Of a stretch of DNA of 64,000 nt, positions 10,277 through 23,400 are shown piece after piece. Under the pieces are notes generated by a model. It made no database searches. It saw only the letters and a list, made by a program, of their open reading frames with translations, and was not told the origin of the DNA. Numbering within the stretch: position 1 is the first letter of the stretch; every line of letters starts with the position of its first letter. A program made the translations under genes and the position numbers. Source of the stretch: Callipepla californica brunnescens (Eukaryota > Chordata > Aves > Galliformes > Odontophoridae); NCBI GenBank assembly GCA_023055505.1, contig JALIRH010000144.1, forward strand, positions 248,001 to 312,000, read 5' to 3'.

Positions 10277-11209
10277 ATGCCCAACAGCAGCTCCATCAGC
10301 GAGTTCCTCCTGCTGGCGTTGGCAGACACGCGGCAGCTGCAGCTCCTGCACTTCTGGCTCTTCCTGGGCATCTCCCTGGCTGCCCTCCTGGGCAACGGCC
10401 TCAGCAGCACAGCCGCAGCCTGCGACCACTGCCTGCACACCCCCATGGACTTCTTCCTCCTCAACCTCACTCCAAAGCCGTGGCCAATGCCCTCTGGGAC
10501 AGCAGGGCCATCTCCTACTTGGGATGTGCTGCACAGGCTTTCTTTCCCTTCCTTCCTTTCCTTCCTTTTCCTTCCTTCCTTTTCCTTCCCTTCCTTTTCC
10601 TCCCTTCCTTCCTTTTTCCACCCTTCCTTCCTTTTTTCCTTACTTTTACACCCTCCCTTTTCTTTCCCTTCCCCTTCCCCTTCCCCTTCACTTCCCCTTC
10701 CCCTTCCTTCCCCTTACCCTTCCCCTCCCCTTCCCCTTCCCCTTCCCCTCCCCTTCCCCTTCCTCTTTTCCCCTCCCCTTCCCCTTCCTCGTTTCCCCTT
10801 CCCCTTCCCCTTCCTCTTTTCCCCTTCCCCTTCCCCTTTCCTTCCCCTTCCGCTTCCCCTTCCCCTTTCCTTCCCCTTCCCTTCCCTTCCTCTTCCCCTT
10901 CTCTTCCCCTTCCCCCTCCCCTCCCCTCCCATCCCCTCCCTTCACTTCCCCTCCCCTCCCCCCCCCTTCCCCTTCCCTCCCCTCCCCCCCCCTTCCAGGG
11001 AACAAAGCCTTCTCCACGTGCCTCCCTCACCTGGCCGTGCTCTCCCTGTTTGGCAGCACTGTGATGTTTGCCTACCTGAAGCCCTCCTCTGTATCCTCAG
11101 CATCCGTGGACCTGGTGGTGGCACTTCTGTACTCGGTGGTACCTCCCACTGGGAATCCATCTACACCATGAGGAACCAAGAGCTCGAGGATGCACTGAGG
11201 ACACTTAGA
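10277..11209 (+). pseudogene. OR14-type olfactory receptor pseudogene (left arm)
   Basis: The start at 10,277 reads MPNSSSISEFLLLALADTRQ, then an intact TM1 with LLGNGL and HTPMDFFLLNL, the typical N-terminus of the bird OR14-like expansion. After NL a short deletion shifts the frame; the other frame continues ANALWDSRAISYLGCAAQ. TM3 to TM6 are then missing and replaced by the polypyrimidine tract 10,532-10,997. The 3' end resumes with NKAFSTCLPHLAVLSLFGS, TM7 (DLVVALLYSVVPP, with NPxxY degraded) and MRNQELEDALRTLRR. A single-exon GPCR for odorants would need about 310 residues, so this copy is dead. Confidence 0.92.
10532..10997 (+). repeat. (CCCCTT)n-like polypyrimidine tract (left arm)
   Basis: This is an almost pure C/T run on the plus strand. 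TTCCTTCC-type blocks come first, then CCTTCCCCTTCCCC hexamer repeats, then CCCCTCCCCT. It sits exactly inside the olfactory receptor body, replacing TM3-TM6. The right-arm equivalent (51,075-51,680) is longer and has a more regular period. Such homopurine/homopyrimidine mirror sequences can form triplex (H-DNA) structures. Confidence 0.9.
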
Positions 11210-11871
11210 AGAATCTTAGAGCATAAGAACAATAGTAGAACAATATTTTGGTCATATGTGTCTTTCTTATTATTATTTATAACTTGGTTTTGAATTCAAA
11301 TGTATTTATTCTTTGCCTCCTGCTTGGTAATTATTCATTTGGACCCAGTCAACTCCTGTATGTACAGAAGCAGGCTTCCTCCGTAGGTAAACACAATACA
11401 CAAGCCAGGAGAAATTCCTTTGCTTCAGCACCCATGTCATCCCTTTTTCTCTGGATCTTGTGGAGCAAACCCATGATGCAGGATGATTTCAGAGACCAGG
11501 AGCCCAGCCACCAAGTGGAGCAGCAGCCCTGGGATTCCTGGCTGATGCTCCACTCTGCCTGCTGGGCTCCCACTGTGCCCATTCAGCTGGGGCTGTTGCT
11601 GTGCTGGGGCCATGGTGATGGGCAGGGGCATGACGTGGTCTTTTGTGTGCAGCTCTCTTTCCACTTCCATGCTGCCCTACTGTATCTCTACGCTCCTTGT
11701 AGCCCTTGGCTCTCATGTGATTTCACAGCTGTCCTCGTGTATCTACAGTGGCATCCCTGTGGCTGCAGAGAGAAGCAGGCAATATGCACCAGTGTCCCAG
11801 GCGGAGCTGTAAGTGACTGGGTGCTGGACCAAGAGCTTCCTTCTTGGTGGCCCTAACCATAGACACGTGAA
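11210..11871. other. Left-arm-only sequence, unassigned
   Basis: This is part of the segment 10,997-12,430 that has no counterpart in the right arm. It contains an ORF of 202 codons (11,248-11,856) with no recognised domain and no sign of coding constraint. It is probably the former 3' flank of the olfactory receptor. Confidence 0.4.
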
Positions 11872-12115
11872 ATCACGGAACATCTTGAGATAAAAGGGAC
11901 CTTAAAGATTCCTTCCTACTGGCTGCCGTGCTCAGGTTGCCACCCACTACATCAGGTTGCTCAGTGCCTTACCCAACCTGGCCTTGAGTACCTTCAGGGC
12001 TACGAGCACACCCTGCCCAGCTCTTTGTCCATCAGGGCTCCCAAGTCCTTTTCCCCAGAGCTTCTCTTGGAGCTCTTCTCCCAGTCTGTACACGTATCTG
12101 GGATAACCCCAAGCC
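11872..12115 (-). mobile_element. CR1 LINE fragment (left arm only)
   Basis: A reverse-complement CR1 tail is marked by 'gaaatcacggaacatcttga', 'gataaaagggaccttaaaga', 'ccaacctggccttgagtacc', 'ttcagggctacgagcacacc' and 'tgcccagctctttgtcc'. It lies in the left-arm-only segment between the olfactory receptor flank and an LTR fragment. Confidence 0.75.
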
Positions 12116-12129
12116 GTGTCCACTGCCAT

Positions 12130-12470
12130 TGTCAACTGTTTACGGGCTGGTTTGGCCTGTTTCTGTGACAGCTGGTGCAAGGGACACACGGACCCATACC
12201 CCAGGAAAGGAGAAGGGGGAAAGGGAAAAGGGAGATGGGCCTAGAAACAAAACAGCGGCAACGATCTGAGGAGGAAAGCTAATTTACTAAATAAGATATA
12301 AGAAAGCAAAATAACACAGTATTATACAGTGTAATTAGAATAAAATCTAGTAATTCAAATCAAATGAGCGAATGTCCAATTAACCAAAGCCCTTACAGCA
12401 AATGCTGAAGGCGAGATGGCATTGAGCAGCTGCTGCTGGGTCGATCCAAAAAGGAAAGAGCAGAGCATCT
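12130..12470 (-). mobile_element. LTR fragment of the 7,578-type family
   Basis: The segment reads as the reverse complement of the LTR at 7578-8145: 'tgtcaactgtttacgggctg' at the 3' end, then the phrases 'gatgggcctagaaacaaaac', 'agcggcaacgatctgaggag' and 'gctaatttactaaataagat', and on to the 'gctgctgggtcgatcc' region. Similarity fades near 12,470, so the 5' third of the LTR is missing. In the right arm only a short piece survives, fused directly to the purine tract at about 51,075. Confidence 0.75.
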
Positions 12471-12592
12471 CACAGGAGGAACCTTGTGACCTTCAATCCC
12501 ATACTTGTTATGAGTTGCTACAAGACCATCCTTACACAGTTCCAACACAAACTGTCCTTTTGAACAAACCCAATTTTCTGTGTCTGCTGTCC

Positions 12593-12657
12593 CTCCATCC
12601 ATCCATCCATCCATCCCTCCACCCATCCACCCACCCATCCATCCATCCATCCATTTA
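12593..12657 (+). repeat. (ATCC)n microsatellite (left arm)
   Basis: About 65 bp of CCAT/CCCT/CACC tetranucleotide repeats. The mirrored tract at about 50,868-50,925 reads GGAT/GGGT on the plus strand and is shorter and more interrupted. The flanking stretches 12,471-12,592 and 12,658-13,124 hold no recognised gene. Confidence 0.88.
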
Positions 12658-13227
12658 TACAGTTCTAGGTGGTGCTTCTTGGGCAGCATCTTCCCAGAAC
12701 TGGCAGAACTTCTCCAGCTGCTGCTGTGCAGATGTTATCCCATCATTCTTGATGTCTCTTGGGACTTAGCCAGCTGAATCCTGTTCTCTGCAAGGCCTCT
12801 GCTCTTGAGGATGTGTGAGCCCCATCATGATGAAACCAATCAACTTGACAACGATCACAGTTACCAAGGCAGTCTACTGGAGGGGCTGATCAAATTGGCT
12901 TCCTCCCAGCGTGCATCATCCAATATTTCAGCTATGAAAGGTTGTCCTCTTGCTCCAGCAAGTGACACCAGTAAGACCACCCCCAAACCCACAGTGCTGG
13001 GATGGGAGCTTGGTGGTCCTAAGCTGCATGGGCACAACTCCAGACCGAAAGTCGTGCAGCGGCTTCTGGAATGCTACTGAACAAATTGGGCCATGGGCTC
13101 TTTGTGAATCCATAACCGTGACTGTTTATTGAGTACAACCAAAAAAGACTTGGAGTGCCAAGTTGGGCGGCACTCGGAGCGCTGCCCTGTAACGCGCTGC
13201 AGCCGCTGCCTTCTGCTGCTCCTCCCA

Positions 13228-14987
13228 TCAGTCGCTCAGCCTCAGATTCTGCATCGCCTCCACCAGGCTGTTCATTTCGGACTAGAAAGAAATAAAGCAA
13301 ATGTAGAAATAGGACAGAAACAATCTCAGGAGACATCCCCCAACCTGTACTGGTGCACATTCTTATCCCCTCACCAAGGTCACAGATAACGATGTGGAAC
13401 AGGACCGGACCCAGCACCCAGCTGGGTGCTTTTCTATTACATCACTTCCCTTGGGGTTTTACCATCTCTTGTGTGCACTGAGGACAAGAGAGCATATGCC
13501 TGTGTTCACCCAGGACTCACCTCCGCATGTATAGCAGCAGCTCTCTGAGAAGCCTTTCTCATTTCTTCTCTCCACTCTTGTCTTCTTCTTCTCTGTTCTC
13601 TTCTCTTTGCTAAAGAGTGAGAAAAAACAGATGAATTCCCGTTGTCAACATCAAAACTGCAGGAACGTGGGTACCATCCAAACAGATGGCAGAAACAAGA
13701 CAAAGGAAATTGGACTAGGAAGCCTCTCAGTGAACGACGTTCCCAGGGGGACGTGCAGAAGACCGTCTTGTAGTGAATGGAAGAGGATGGGTTACGCACT
13801 CTGGCACGGCCTTGCCTTTGGACTCTGTAGCCTTCAGTTCTTTTCCCCTCTCCAGAGAAGGAAAAAGCAAACCCTAAGCAATCTCAGTGTGCACACCAAG
13901 CGCAGCAGCTAAGCAGAAAAGGTTCCTCAGCACTTTCTCACCTCTTTTCTTGGAGATCCGTTCTGGGGCAGGCCCAGGGTGTGCTGCTGGAATAGGCACG
14001 CTCCCTCTTCTTTGGCACATCTCCCCGCTGTGCTCACCCCTCACTCTCTTATGGGCAGGGAGCCGCTCTTCCATTTGTTTCTCGTCCTCCAAGCCCTTGC
14101 GCTTTCTTCCAGCCAGGGTCATGGAGAGAGAGTGGGGGTTCACTGCAGGGGAGGGTCTTCCCCCCGGGCTGGGACCTGCTCTGTCAGGAAGCCCTCTGCT
14201 CTCATCGTGGGCTCTGAATTCTGTTCTTTGATGGACCTTCTTAGAACAGATCTCATTAACATGGCTCCTTCCGCTTCTCTCAGCGACTCTCCCTGTCATC
14301 ATCAAGAAAAGAGAAGCAACAAGGTTGAAAGAGAGTCCAGCACTGCAAAAGCAAAAGGCCTGCACAGTGGGCAACAGGACTCGCAAATCCCATCTGGAGC
14401 ATTCACGGCCGTGGATCTTAGGATCTCGGGTGAACTGTGGGTTCACTTTTGAAATCAGGACAGGAAAGGGAACTGTAAATCTCAGGGATTCAGACCCCAA
14501 GCAACACGCATCAGGAACAGTTCCAGCAAGGAACAGACAGAAAACCCAACTAGAAAGACAGTGCACCAAACCCAGATGCCTGTTGTGTGTCTGTACCTCT
14601 CTTGGGGGCCGTGCCACACTCCATGGTCCTCCCCTGCCTTTCCGCAAAGCTGCGCTTCAGAGGAAGGCCACTGACATCAGCCTCTGACAGAAAGGAAACA
14701 AGAATTCATTGAAGAGCATGTCTTGGGAGGATGATGTTAGCACAGCCAACCACCACCTTCTCATCTTCAAGCCTAGCTTCTTCCATTGGCCTTTGCACTG
14801 CTCCAGCCCTGCTCCATTTCTGCAGTCAGCACAGATGTGCAGTGCCCTTTCCTCTCTCCTCCATCACACGCAGCCCTTCATGCAGCCCTTCATGTACCCA
14901 CACCACGGCTCCCAGGAGGCTCTTACCTGCAGGGGCTTTCCGTTTCCCCCCATGCCCGGCACTGTGCCATGGACGCGCAGGCTCCAT
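13228..14987 (-). CDS. Gene X: small basic protein with NLS clusters and NES-like C-terminus (left arm), 6 exons
   Basis: Coding exons in transcript order are 14987-14927, 14683-14597, 14142-14038, 13986-13942, 13609-13521 and 13281-13228. All have GT-AG borders and compatible phases (three phase-1 junctions, then phase 0), giving 146 residues with no stop. The protein has repeated Lys/Arg clusters: KRK at 15-17, LKR 29-31, PKR 47-49, RKRK 62-65, KRVR 81-84 and a dense run at 97-109. A predicted helix follows, and near the end LVEAMQNLRL (135-144) fits the CRM1 export consensus L-x3-M-x2-L-x-L. I do not recognise the family. It differs from the right copy by one residue seen (Pro88 instead of Ala88). 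A polyadenylation signal lies at 13,125-13,130. Outer ORFs of up to 257 codons here are intron read-through. Confidence 0.72.
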
Positions 14988-14989
14988 CC

Positions 14990-17412
14990 CTACAACAACA
15001 GATGGCGTGTTGATTTCACAGCCAGCAGCAGCCAGCAGCAGCCGGACAGAGGGGTGCCGCTGGAGCTGGGAACTCCTCCCCAGCCCAGCTTTTCTTCTGA
15101 GACACCTCGCGGCGACCACCCAGCACCAAGCCCAGCTCACCTGTTCGGCCTGCTCAGCCTAAGCTGTGCCCAGCTCACGCACATCCCGCAGCGCTGCTTC
15201 TGATGGGCTGTCCTGGAGTGATCACTGTACAAGAATGCCCGGAGCTCAGTCTCGGTGTGCGGCACGCTCACCAGACCACCAGATCTGCTCACCTCCTGTG
15301 GAGCAAATGCTCCCACCCCGGCAACGACTGTGACCTCAGTGAGTTCTCCCATCGCTTCTGTGCCCTCATCTTAAGCAAAGGGCGTGGTCACCTCTCGGTT
15401 CCAAATTCTAGGAAACCAACACCAGAGTCACCCAATGGGGATATCTGAAGTCAAATAACAGAGAAATTCAGATGAGTCTTGTGCAGCCAGCTCGGGTCAT
15501 CCTCTCGCTCGGGCACTGCACGATGGGACCAGGAGACATTGGCCCCAGGCTGCCTCCCTGAGCAGCCAGGGTTAGAGGGGCTATGGTTAGAGGTGTCAAA
15601 AACACCCGGAATCCAATCAGATTTTTTGCAATATTTTATTACAATCAAAATGTGGAAAGCAATAAGCAAACAGCGCTGGGTGTGCCAGGGAGTGTCTGCT
15701 GACTTCAAGTCAATCGGACACTGAATCACTTGAGGGGAGGATACTGATGTTTGTGATAGAACATGTCCACCAGGTGTGCAGCTAAATCGCTAAGAACAGA
15801 GTTTGGCCCCTGACTGGAATGCTGCGTTACAGCCCTGGAAGTGCAAAAGATTGATCACACTGCAGCACACATTGCTTCATGGAGGGCTGTCACATCTGCA
15901 GCCCCCAGATGCCACTGCCATTGGTTTCTCTGAGCTCCTGCTTACAGCCAGCACTCAGCTTTCTGTTCTTAAGGCAGCAAGGACAGCGTGCTGCTGTTTC
16001 CACAACACGGTGTCTCTGCAGGCACGCTGCGAGCACAGGGAAGCCAAGACTACACAGCACCTTAGTGTTCACACTTCAGGTTTCATCTGTACTTCATACA
16101 TCCCTGAAAATCCTTTAGCTACAAAACCTGAGGTAGAAAAAACAACTGCACATCTGGTCTATACGTGTTATTAATGTGCACTGGTATCGATCTGTAGTCA
16201 AGATGCAGTACAGTAACTCCTTGGAAGAAACACAAAGAGTACACACACTGAGAGCAAGAGGACCTTATCAGTGGCATGTTATAGCAACGCAGTATGGAGT
16301 ATTTTTCAGTCATGGTGTTAACTCAAAACAGCTACTACGCTTTCAAACAGAACCCAACTTATTTCATGTGAGCTTTCAATCATATCCAGAGTCCTTGAGA
16401 GCACGAGAAATCAGAAGCGATGTTATCCTACACCTCAAGGAACACTTCCTACCCCTTCAGGATACAAACCTTTAACACGACCACAGCAACCACAGCATTT
16501 CCATCCAATAAAAGAATAAGCCAAAGAAAGAAAAATAAATGTCAACCAAGTTTATTTTGCTTTCAAGTAGTGTTCTTTAAGCACTGCTGCATGGCAGACA
16601 ATGTAAATTAGTAAAAGTCATCACCAAAGCCAGAGGGTTTATTTTATTCTATTTTTATTTTATGAGTAGTTAAAAAGACGCAGCCTATTCTAACAGGATA
16701 AATATTTTAACCATTTCATTCTGAGTTAATGAAGGCTCACAAATGAGCAACGCTCCTCACTGAGGAAAACTAAAAGCTGCTGTTGACAAAGCGACAGCAC
16801 ACACACAAAAGCAAAAGACCTGTGTAAAAACAACTAACTGTTCTGTGTTCCCATCCTCTTTAGAAGTCGCGTTACAATGGGATGATACGCACGTGACCTT
16901 GCTGCAAACTTGCCACACATGTAAGCCCAGCCTTTACCCACTCAAGTCCAAAGAGCTGCTAACTGACCAAAAAATTGCAGCACTATCATCCTCTGCTTAA
17001 CAAACTGTTGTAGTCATTACTTTCTCTCCCAGACTGCAGGGCAGGCTAGAAAGAAGGTGATCCCAAATTAAGAATGGGTACTCTTACAGGAAATGGTATC
17101 GCTTTGCAATACAGTCCTTTACAGTTTATGTTTTGCCTCTTTTCCCCTCAGCTGCAAAAACGGGCATGAAATAATTACTTTGAAAACGCATTAATTTTCA
17201 ATTCATGCAAACCTAAATAAAGATGACCCACCAAGAACTGAAACAATGGCAGGATATTTCACAGAGCATTTCTTATACAAAAAACACATGAGAAAAAGGG
17301 CCACTTGGTGACATTTTAAATTAAAATCAGTATCGTTTTGGTCAACAAATATCCAAGCGCTGTTTTCTTCGTCACAACAAAGCGGCTGTACAAAAAGAAA
17401 ACCGCAGAACTC
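14990..17412. other. Intergenic stretch between gene X and XPO1 (left arm)
   Basis: The segment includes the putative gene X promoter and 5' untranslated region and the XPO1 3' flank. No exon or repeat was recognised with confidence. Short conserved ORFs (for example 15,803-16,174) are mirrored in the right arm but show no known motif. AT-rich sequence at about 16,500-17,300 resembles a former XPO1 3' untranslated region. Confidence 0.4.
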
Positions 17413-20400
17413 ATTTTTTGATCACAGATCTCCTCAGGAATTTCACGTGGATTAAGGATGCCAGGTACAGACATCTGAAGTTTGTGCTTCTCGAGCTTGC
17501 CCAAGGGCTGCTTCTCTTTCCTCCAAGAACAAATCTGACGTGTCTTCACCTGCACATTCCTGTACAATTCACAGAATCATTTTAAGTCCATCAAAAAGAA
17601 CAGTAAGCTTCCGAAAATCAAGAACCATCTTAGAAACACCTTCCCTTCACATCCGCATCGGACTCTCTCTTGTTTTGCTTCCCATAGGTAAGATCAGAAG
17701 AAATACAGAAGACTGCAAACTGTCGAAGATTTTCACCGTGCATGACACAGCAGGACAGCGCAGTAACAGCTTTCTGAGCTTCTCACTGAAGCAGTATCTT
17801 TGCAGTTTTTGAAAAGTCTGCCTAACGTAGCCTGAAAACAACTTTAACATATACTTTCACACAACCATCTTGAATTTGAGCATGTTCAGAAAAATCAAAG
17901 CAGAGTGCTGCTCTGTCTACTTTCAAAGCATGCCCCAGAGCAGAACTGGAACAAAATCTGTGCTGTGGCCGTTTTAGATTTATAAACCGTTTGCACAAAG
18001 TCAGGGTTTAAATGCACGCTATCTATACCATTAAATTACGCTGACGTGGATGGCACGGATCCACTCTCGGGACACTCAAGCCATGACAGTTTTAAGTAGT
18101 AGTAAAGTACACACCCTATTATAAATAAGAGCTGTCCAATTACTTTTAAACACGCAATATCTCCGCGCTTCTTTTAAGGAACCGTGCCAAAGATACCTTG
18201 ATTTGGAGCAGGAAATCCCGTAGGTGTTCCCTGAAGGCAGGAATATGCTGGCTTAAACTGAAGACTCCTGTCACAAACAGCTTAACCTGCGCACTAACAG
18301 TAAGAATATCCATTAGTATTTCAAGATGTAAGTATCCAAACACAGGTATAAAATAACTATAGCACACTCACTCCTGCAGATGAGGAAATGCAGATTTGAG
18401 GATGTTAGCAACAGACTGCTGAATAAAAATCTGGTTGTTCACTGGATTTCCAGGATTTCATGGAGTACTTATTTTTCCCTCTTCTACCTAGTTGTACATA
18501 TATGCAGGGATTGATGCGTGCATTGTCAAACCTGACCAGACCAAAATTATCCATATGCTGTTACTATTCAGAACAGGAACGCAACATTTTGACGTCTGAA
18601 AGGTTTGTTTCCATCTGGCTCACAATCTTACCAGCAGTGTGTGAAGCGTCTGTTACAACAGAGAAGATGTGCTGAAGAATATCACAGAAATACATCTGAC
18701 AGAAACTCTGAGCAGCAGCCTCTTCCTGTGCAGCATCTTGCAGCAGAGTACAAAGTATCTGAAGTCCTGAAGAATTTGCATAACAGATGAACAAAACTAC
18801 ACCAAAAGCTTCATGCATCTTTCTGCCTTTTCAAAGACAAACATCCCAAGAAATTCTGACAAGCACTGGCAAGTGTTCCACTCATCATTTCCTCAAGCAG
18901 CCAGCAGAGGGAGGAAGCCACATCTGCACAGAGCACCGACTCTGAAGGCAGAGCCATGAAGAACCAAGCACACAACTTCACTGCTACAAACAAGAGAATC
19001 TCTAGGAAGAGATGGACTAGTTAATTAGCAATTACACACACACAGTTACTTCACCAGCTGAAATGCAACACAAAGGTATCTTTTACCCCTCCCAAACAGA
19101 AACAACTGGCTAAGACAGGGCCGGCTTCACAGCGATCATTTCTATCCAGAGATGGAGAGCTCTTACAATTCATGGCATTTACGCAGCTATTCCTAACCTT
19201 CCTCAGCAACTCCCATCCTGGAGGACATTTAATTACTCAAGTGTGACAGAAACAGCTTCTCAATGAAACCTGAGGTGAAGCTTAACTCACTGTTGTTAAA
19301 AAAAAAAAAAAAAAAAAACCGTTTTCCTTTAGTCCAAGGTTTCTCCATTTCTTTATGTCACAGCCAGCTCCCAGACTGAATTCACTCACCAAGCATTCAT
19401 TTATCTGCTGTCTTTTTCACTGACAACTCAGAAACTGTCCCAGTGAGGCAAGATGCCAAACAGTGCAGGGAGCACAATGAGAACTGAAGCAGAACACCAG
19501 TTTCAGGAGCACTGAGCTGCTGCATCAGCTCAGCCCATTCAGAAAAACCTTCGCCCTGAAGAGAAAGCGTGCAGGAGCTGTAACAGTGCCCTCTCCAGTG
19601 AGCGAAACAGCATCCAACTATTTCAGGGCACTGATGGATATCTGGCTGTCAGCTTGAAATCGAGACAGGAAAATACTGCTCGTCTGCAGCAAATACAGTG
19701 TACAACAGGGGTGACTGAACACTGTGTGTGACTAAAGATGCAGGAAAGCAACAGTCTCTGTACTCAGCACTTAAAACTTCCTTTCACCTGTATCTGCAAC
19801 ATTTCTCATTGTATGTTTGAAAGCCCAAATAACAGAATCCAAAACAAGTCTGAACTGTGCAGCTGGAATGGCCAGAAATGCTGGGAAGCAATGAGAATTT
19901 ACAGCCTGGAGCAGCAAGAAAAAGGTGGTTCTATGTTCAGGATATTCTTCAAAGCTCTGAGAGCAAGCGGGGGGGGGGGGGCAGAGGGAAAGAAGGGGGG
20001 AGGAAACAACACACCAGTCAGAACAACACACCAGTCAGTCAGTCAAGATACCTGAACAGCTCATAGATTTACCAGAACATCACCTGCTAAGAGTGAGTCA
20101 ATATCCAAGGTGGAATAGCATTCAGATCTCAGGTTTAAAGAAACCTGAAAACAAAACAAAGGATGCAGTTCACACATTCCCAGCAACATTTTTCCCCATA
20201 CTTTCACCACCAAAGCCACATTTTGTCAGTGCCCAACATTAATTACCACTTGCTCCACAGGCACAGGACAGACGGCCTCAGCAATTAAGCACCCAGCCAC
20301 CACAGGGATACACTTTCTGATTCACACTGCTGCAAAACGGCACTGATCTATTGTGCAAGTGCCTGCTGTAAACCGTAACACAGAAACTCTATCAGCTATG

Positions 20401-23400
20401 GAAAGCAGCAAAGAAATATTTCAAGAACTAATCAATACTTACACTCAAAGTACATATGAATGTACTTAAAGTATACTTCAGCTTCCAGGACCATGACATT
20501 CCAAGGTCCTGGAACAGAAAAACAACTCCTAATTTCATTTCAGAACTGTACCAAGAAATTAAGTCAGTGAGATTAAGACGTTCACCTAGACAGCCACAGC
20601 TCATGAACCTCGACTTAATTTCCATAGAACAGAATAATGCTATGTAAACTACATAGCATAACACGCCCTGCCCCCTTTCTTGCAATACCCAAAGACTAGT
20701 ACTCTCAATATAGAATCCCTTTTGGTTTACCATTATCCAAAATTTACATGTGAATACCTTACTGACCATATTTAACGTGCACTCAAAAACAGCATCAAAG
20801 ATCTGAGGTATTGCAGCAGCAATGTGCCCACCCAGCTTGTTAGCAATGACAGCCATAGCACTGCGTACTTCACGTTCTCCAGCAGCTGGAACTGCACCCA
20901 ACAAGGGAGGAACAAAGTTTGCAGCAACCTAAATCAAGAGCAAGACATGGTTAGAGCAGTGCAGTTACCCAACAAAGCCTCACACAATGACACAGCAGTT
21001 CGGAAAGAAGCTCCAAGTAAAGTTACACGTCCACATGCTTCCCACACACTGTGTTCATCCAGCAGTGGTCGCCTGAGGGCTCTCTTACACCTTCCTGCTT
21101 TGCCTTAGGACTGCTCTCAGCTGACACTACCTGAAGCACTCCAAACACAGCTCAGGCCTACCCCTGTATGATCACAGCTTTTCATCCTTCCTGCAGATAC
21201 TGCAGAGGTCTGAAACTAGTTCCTGTGAACAGAACAGTGTTAACTGCACTGCAGCACAAGAGCAGAGTTCCTCCTGAATGTGTCGTTAAGAACTATTTGT
21301 ATGAAACACTTACTTACCATCTGAGGATCGCTGGACCTGCTCACCCAGCCAGAAGGCAGTTTTAAGGTTTCCCTTCTTACAGTCCTCATCCTTCTAACCA
21401 AGGGCTGCTTTGTTTCCACTTCACCTGAAAAGTTGCAAAGCTTCACTGAATCTGGGTGAAGACACTGTCAACAGATTCCCTTCAACTCGTTCCATACAAT
21501 TTAGAATGTTTCATTTTTATACCCAAATGACAAAGAAGGAAGATCTCTCCATCATATTATGCAGATTAAAACTGTCTCCCCATTACTTCAGCTCCATGTA
21601 TCCAAGCTGCAATTTAGTATTCTGATAAACATACAGGTGTTACACAGCAAGCAGGGGAAACTAAATCCTCTCTGCCTATGGCATCACAGTGACACATTTC
21701 ACTTCTGTAGGCAACGTCTTCTTCCCATGCACTTTCCACACACACTTACTGAAAATTAAGCAGCAGAAGAGAAGGTGCTAGTTGGTTCAAAGCAACGCAC
21801 GTTACTTTGCTTCGTTAAGGTTACTCTTACTTCATTAGTGCTTCCTTCCTGCGTCTGTGGCATTCCTAAAGCAAAATATTTCAGCATAAGCCAGATTTCC
21901 TCTCCAAAATGTTCACAGTGAAAAGGCTGTATGGATTCAGGCCTTTTTTGTGACTGAGGGATTCATCGGCCTAAAATTCAGAATGTGCCATTTCCCATTC
22001 AATTATTCTCATCCATTTGTTTGCTAGACAGGGCAGCTCACTGAAGAACACAGAGCAGGATCTTTTTAAGCTCAATTTCTTGAGCAAGAACTAGAAAGCT
22101 CAACAAAGCTGTCAGCCTTGTGCCATGGTACCTTAATTACTGTTACAAGGGATCTTTTTTCATCCTCTTCATGCATCGCCCACTCACTGAGCCTATTGCC
22201 CAACAGAGCGCTTTCAGATTTTTCCCTGAGCAGTCTGTCCCATTCACTTGACTGTGAAGCTTCTCAGCCATTATTCGTTCTGTGTCTGCACAGTCCAGAT
22301 GTGTGAGATACACTGAAAGACAATTAACAATAACAGTAAGCAGGCTTTTTTTTTTAAGCAAGAAACTGGATCGCATCTCTAGTAAGCTGAATTCTTCTAA
22401 GAAAGACAAAATCAAAACGCCAAACGCAATGGTTCTTATGTGAACTTGTGACAGAGCAAGCTAAAGATTTAAACCCAGATCTGCTAGGATTGTATGACAG
22501 GAGAGAGAATGACCTTGTGTATCAGACAGATCAGTAAAGTTGAATCATTAATAAAATGTGTACACATTCATGAGCTGTTGGCAATGTGGATCTGGCTAGC
22601 TCTGAGGGACATCACACTGCATTTAGCAATTTTCCTCTCTTCATTATTTCAGTGTCATTACCTCTGTTGGTTTTAGTAAGCCACCATTATAATGGAGATG
22701 GTCCTCCTGAACTACACCAGGTGAGAAGTTTCAGCTTTAACAGCTCAGACAATTCCATCAGCCCCTGAAATGACTGGGGCCGCTAATGGAAGCCAAATTC
22801 AAAATCTCACCAAACTGAGAGCAGCATTAGGGTCAGATTCAGACATGGATTTTTACAGTGCCACTTTTACTGTCACTCCATACACTGGATCTGGAAGCAT
22901 TACTAAGGCTGAGAATATGCTGAGGCAGTTTCAATACAGTAAGGAGAAGTTTTAATATTAAAAATATGTAGATCAGAATAAATCGACTGTTAACTATGCT
23001 ACACAAGTAAAACAGCGAGAACACACGAGCACAGCAGTGAGAATACAAAACCGTGCGTTTTACATTCATAAAGCCGTTAACAAACACTCAGTGCTCCCTT
23101 CCCCTGTTTGCATTTACAAGAAAAATGTTCTCACCGCAGTCTCATGAACTGACCCTACAGCTGAGATATGCGATGACTTTCAGATTCCCCTCCTCCCCTG
23201 CCCCCCACGTAACCCTGCTGCACGCATGCTCCTGGTGCAGCCGCACAGACCTACAGGACAGCAGTTCTCGCCACTTACCCAATGATTCTCTCGTATTTCT
23301 ATAGAAGGTTATGGAATCTGTATCCTTCATGAATTCTCGTACTACGTCCCCTGGATCATTTCCACCACGAGCACTCCTTCAGGCTTAGCCATACTGCCAA

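Noticed and set aside
10199..11293. 364-codon ORF on the plus strand, and ORFs of 200-340 codons at 50,756-52,020
   Set aside because: They are olfactory receptor fragments read through a C/T or G/A tract; the Ser-Pro-Phe-Leu or Gly-Lys-Glu-Arg content is compositional.
13874..14647. 257-codon minus-strand ORF, mirrored at 48,879-49,652
   Set aside because: It spans three gene X exons and reads through the introns. The spliced model with matching phases and GT-AG borders explains the openness better.
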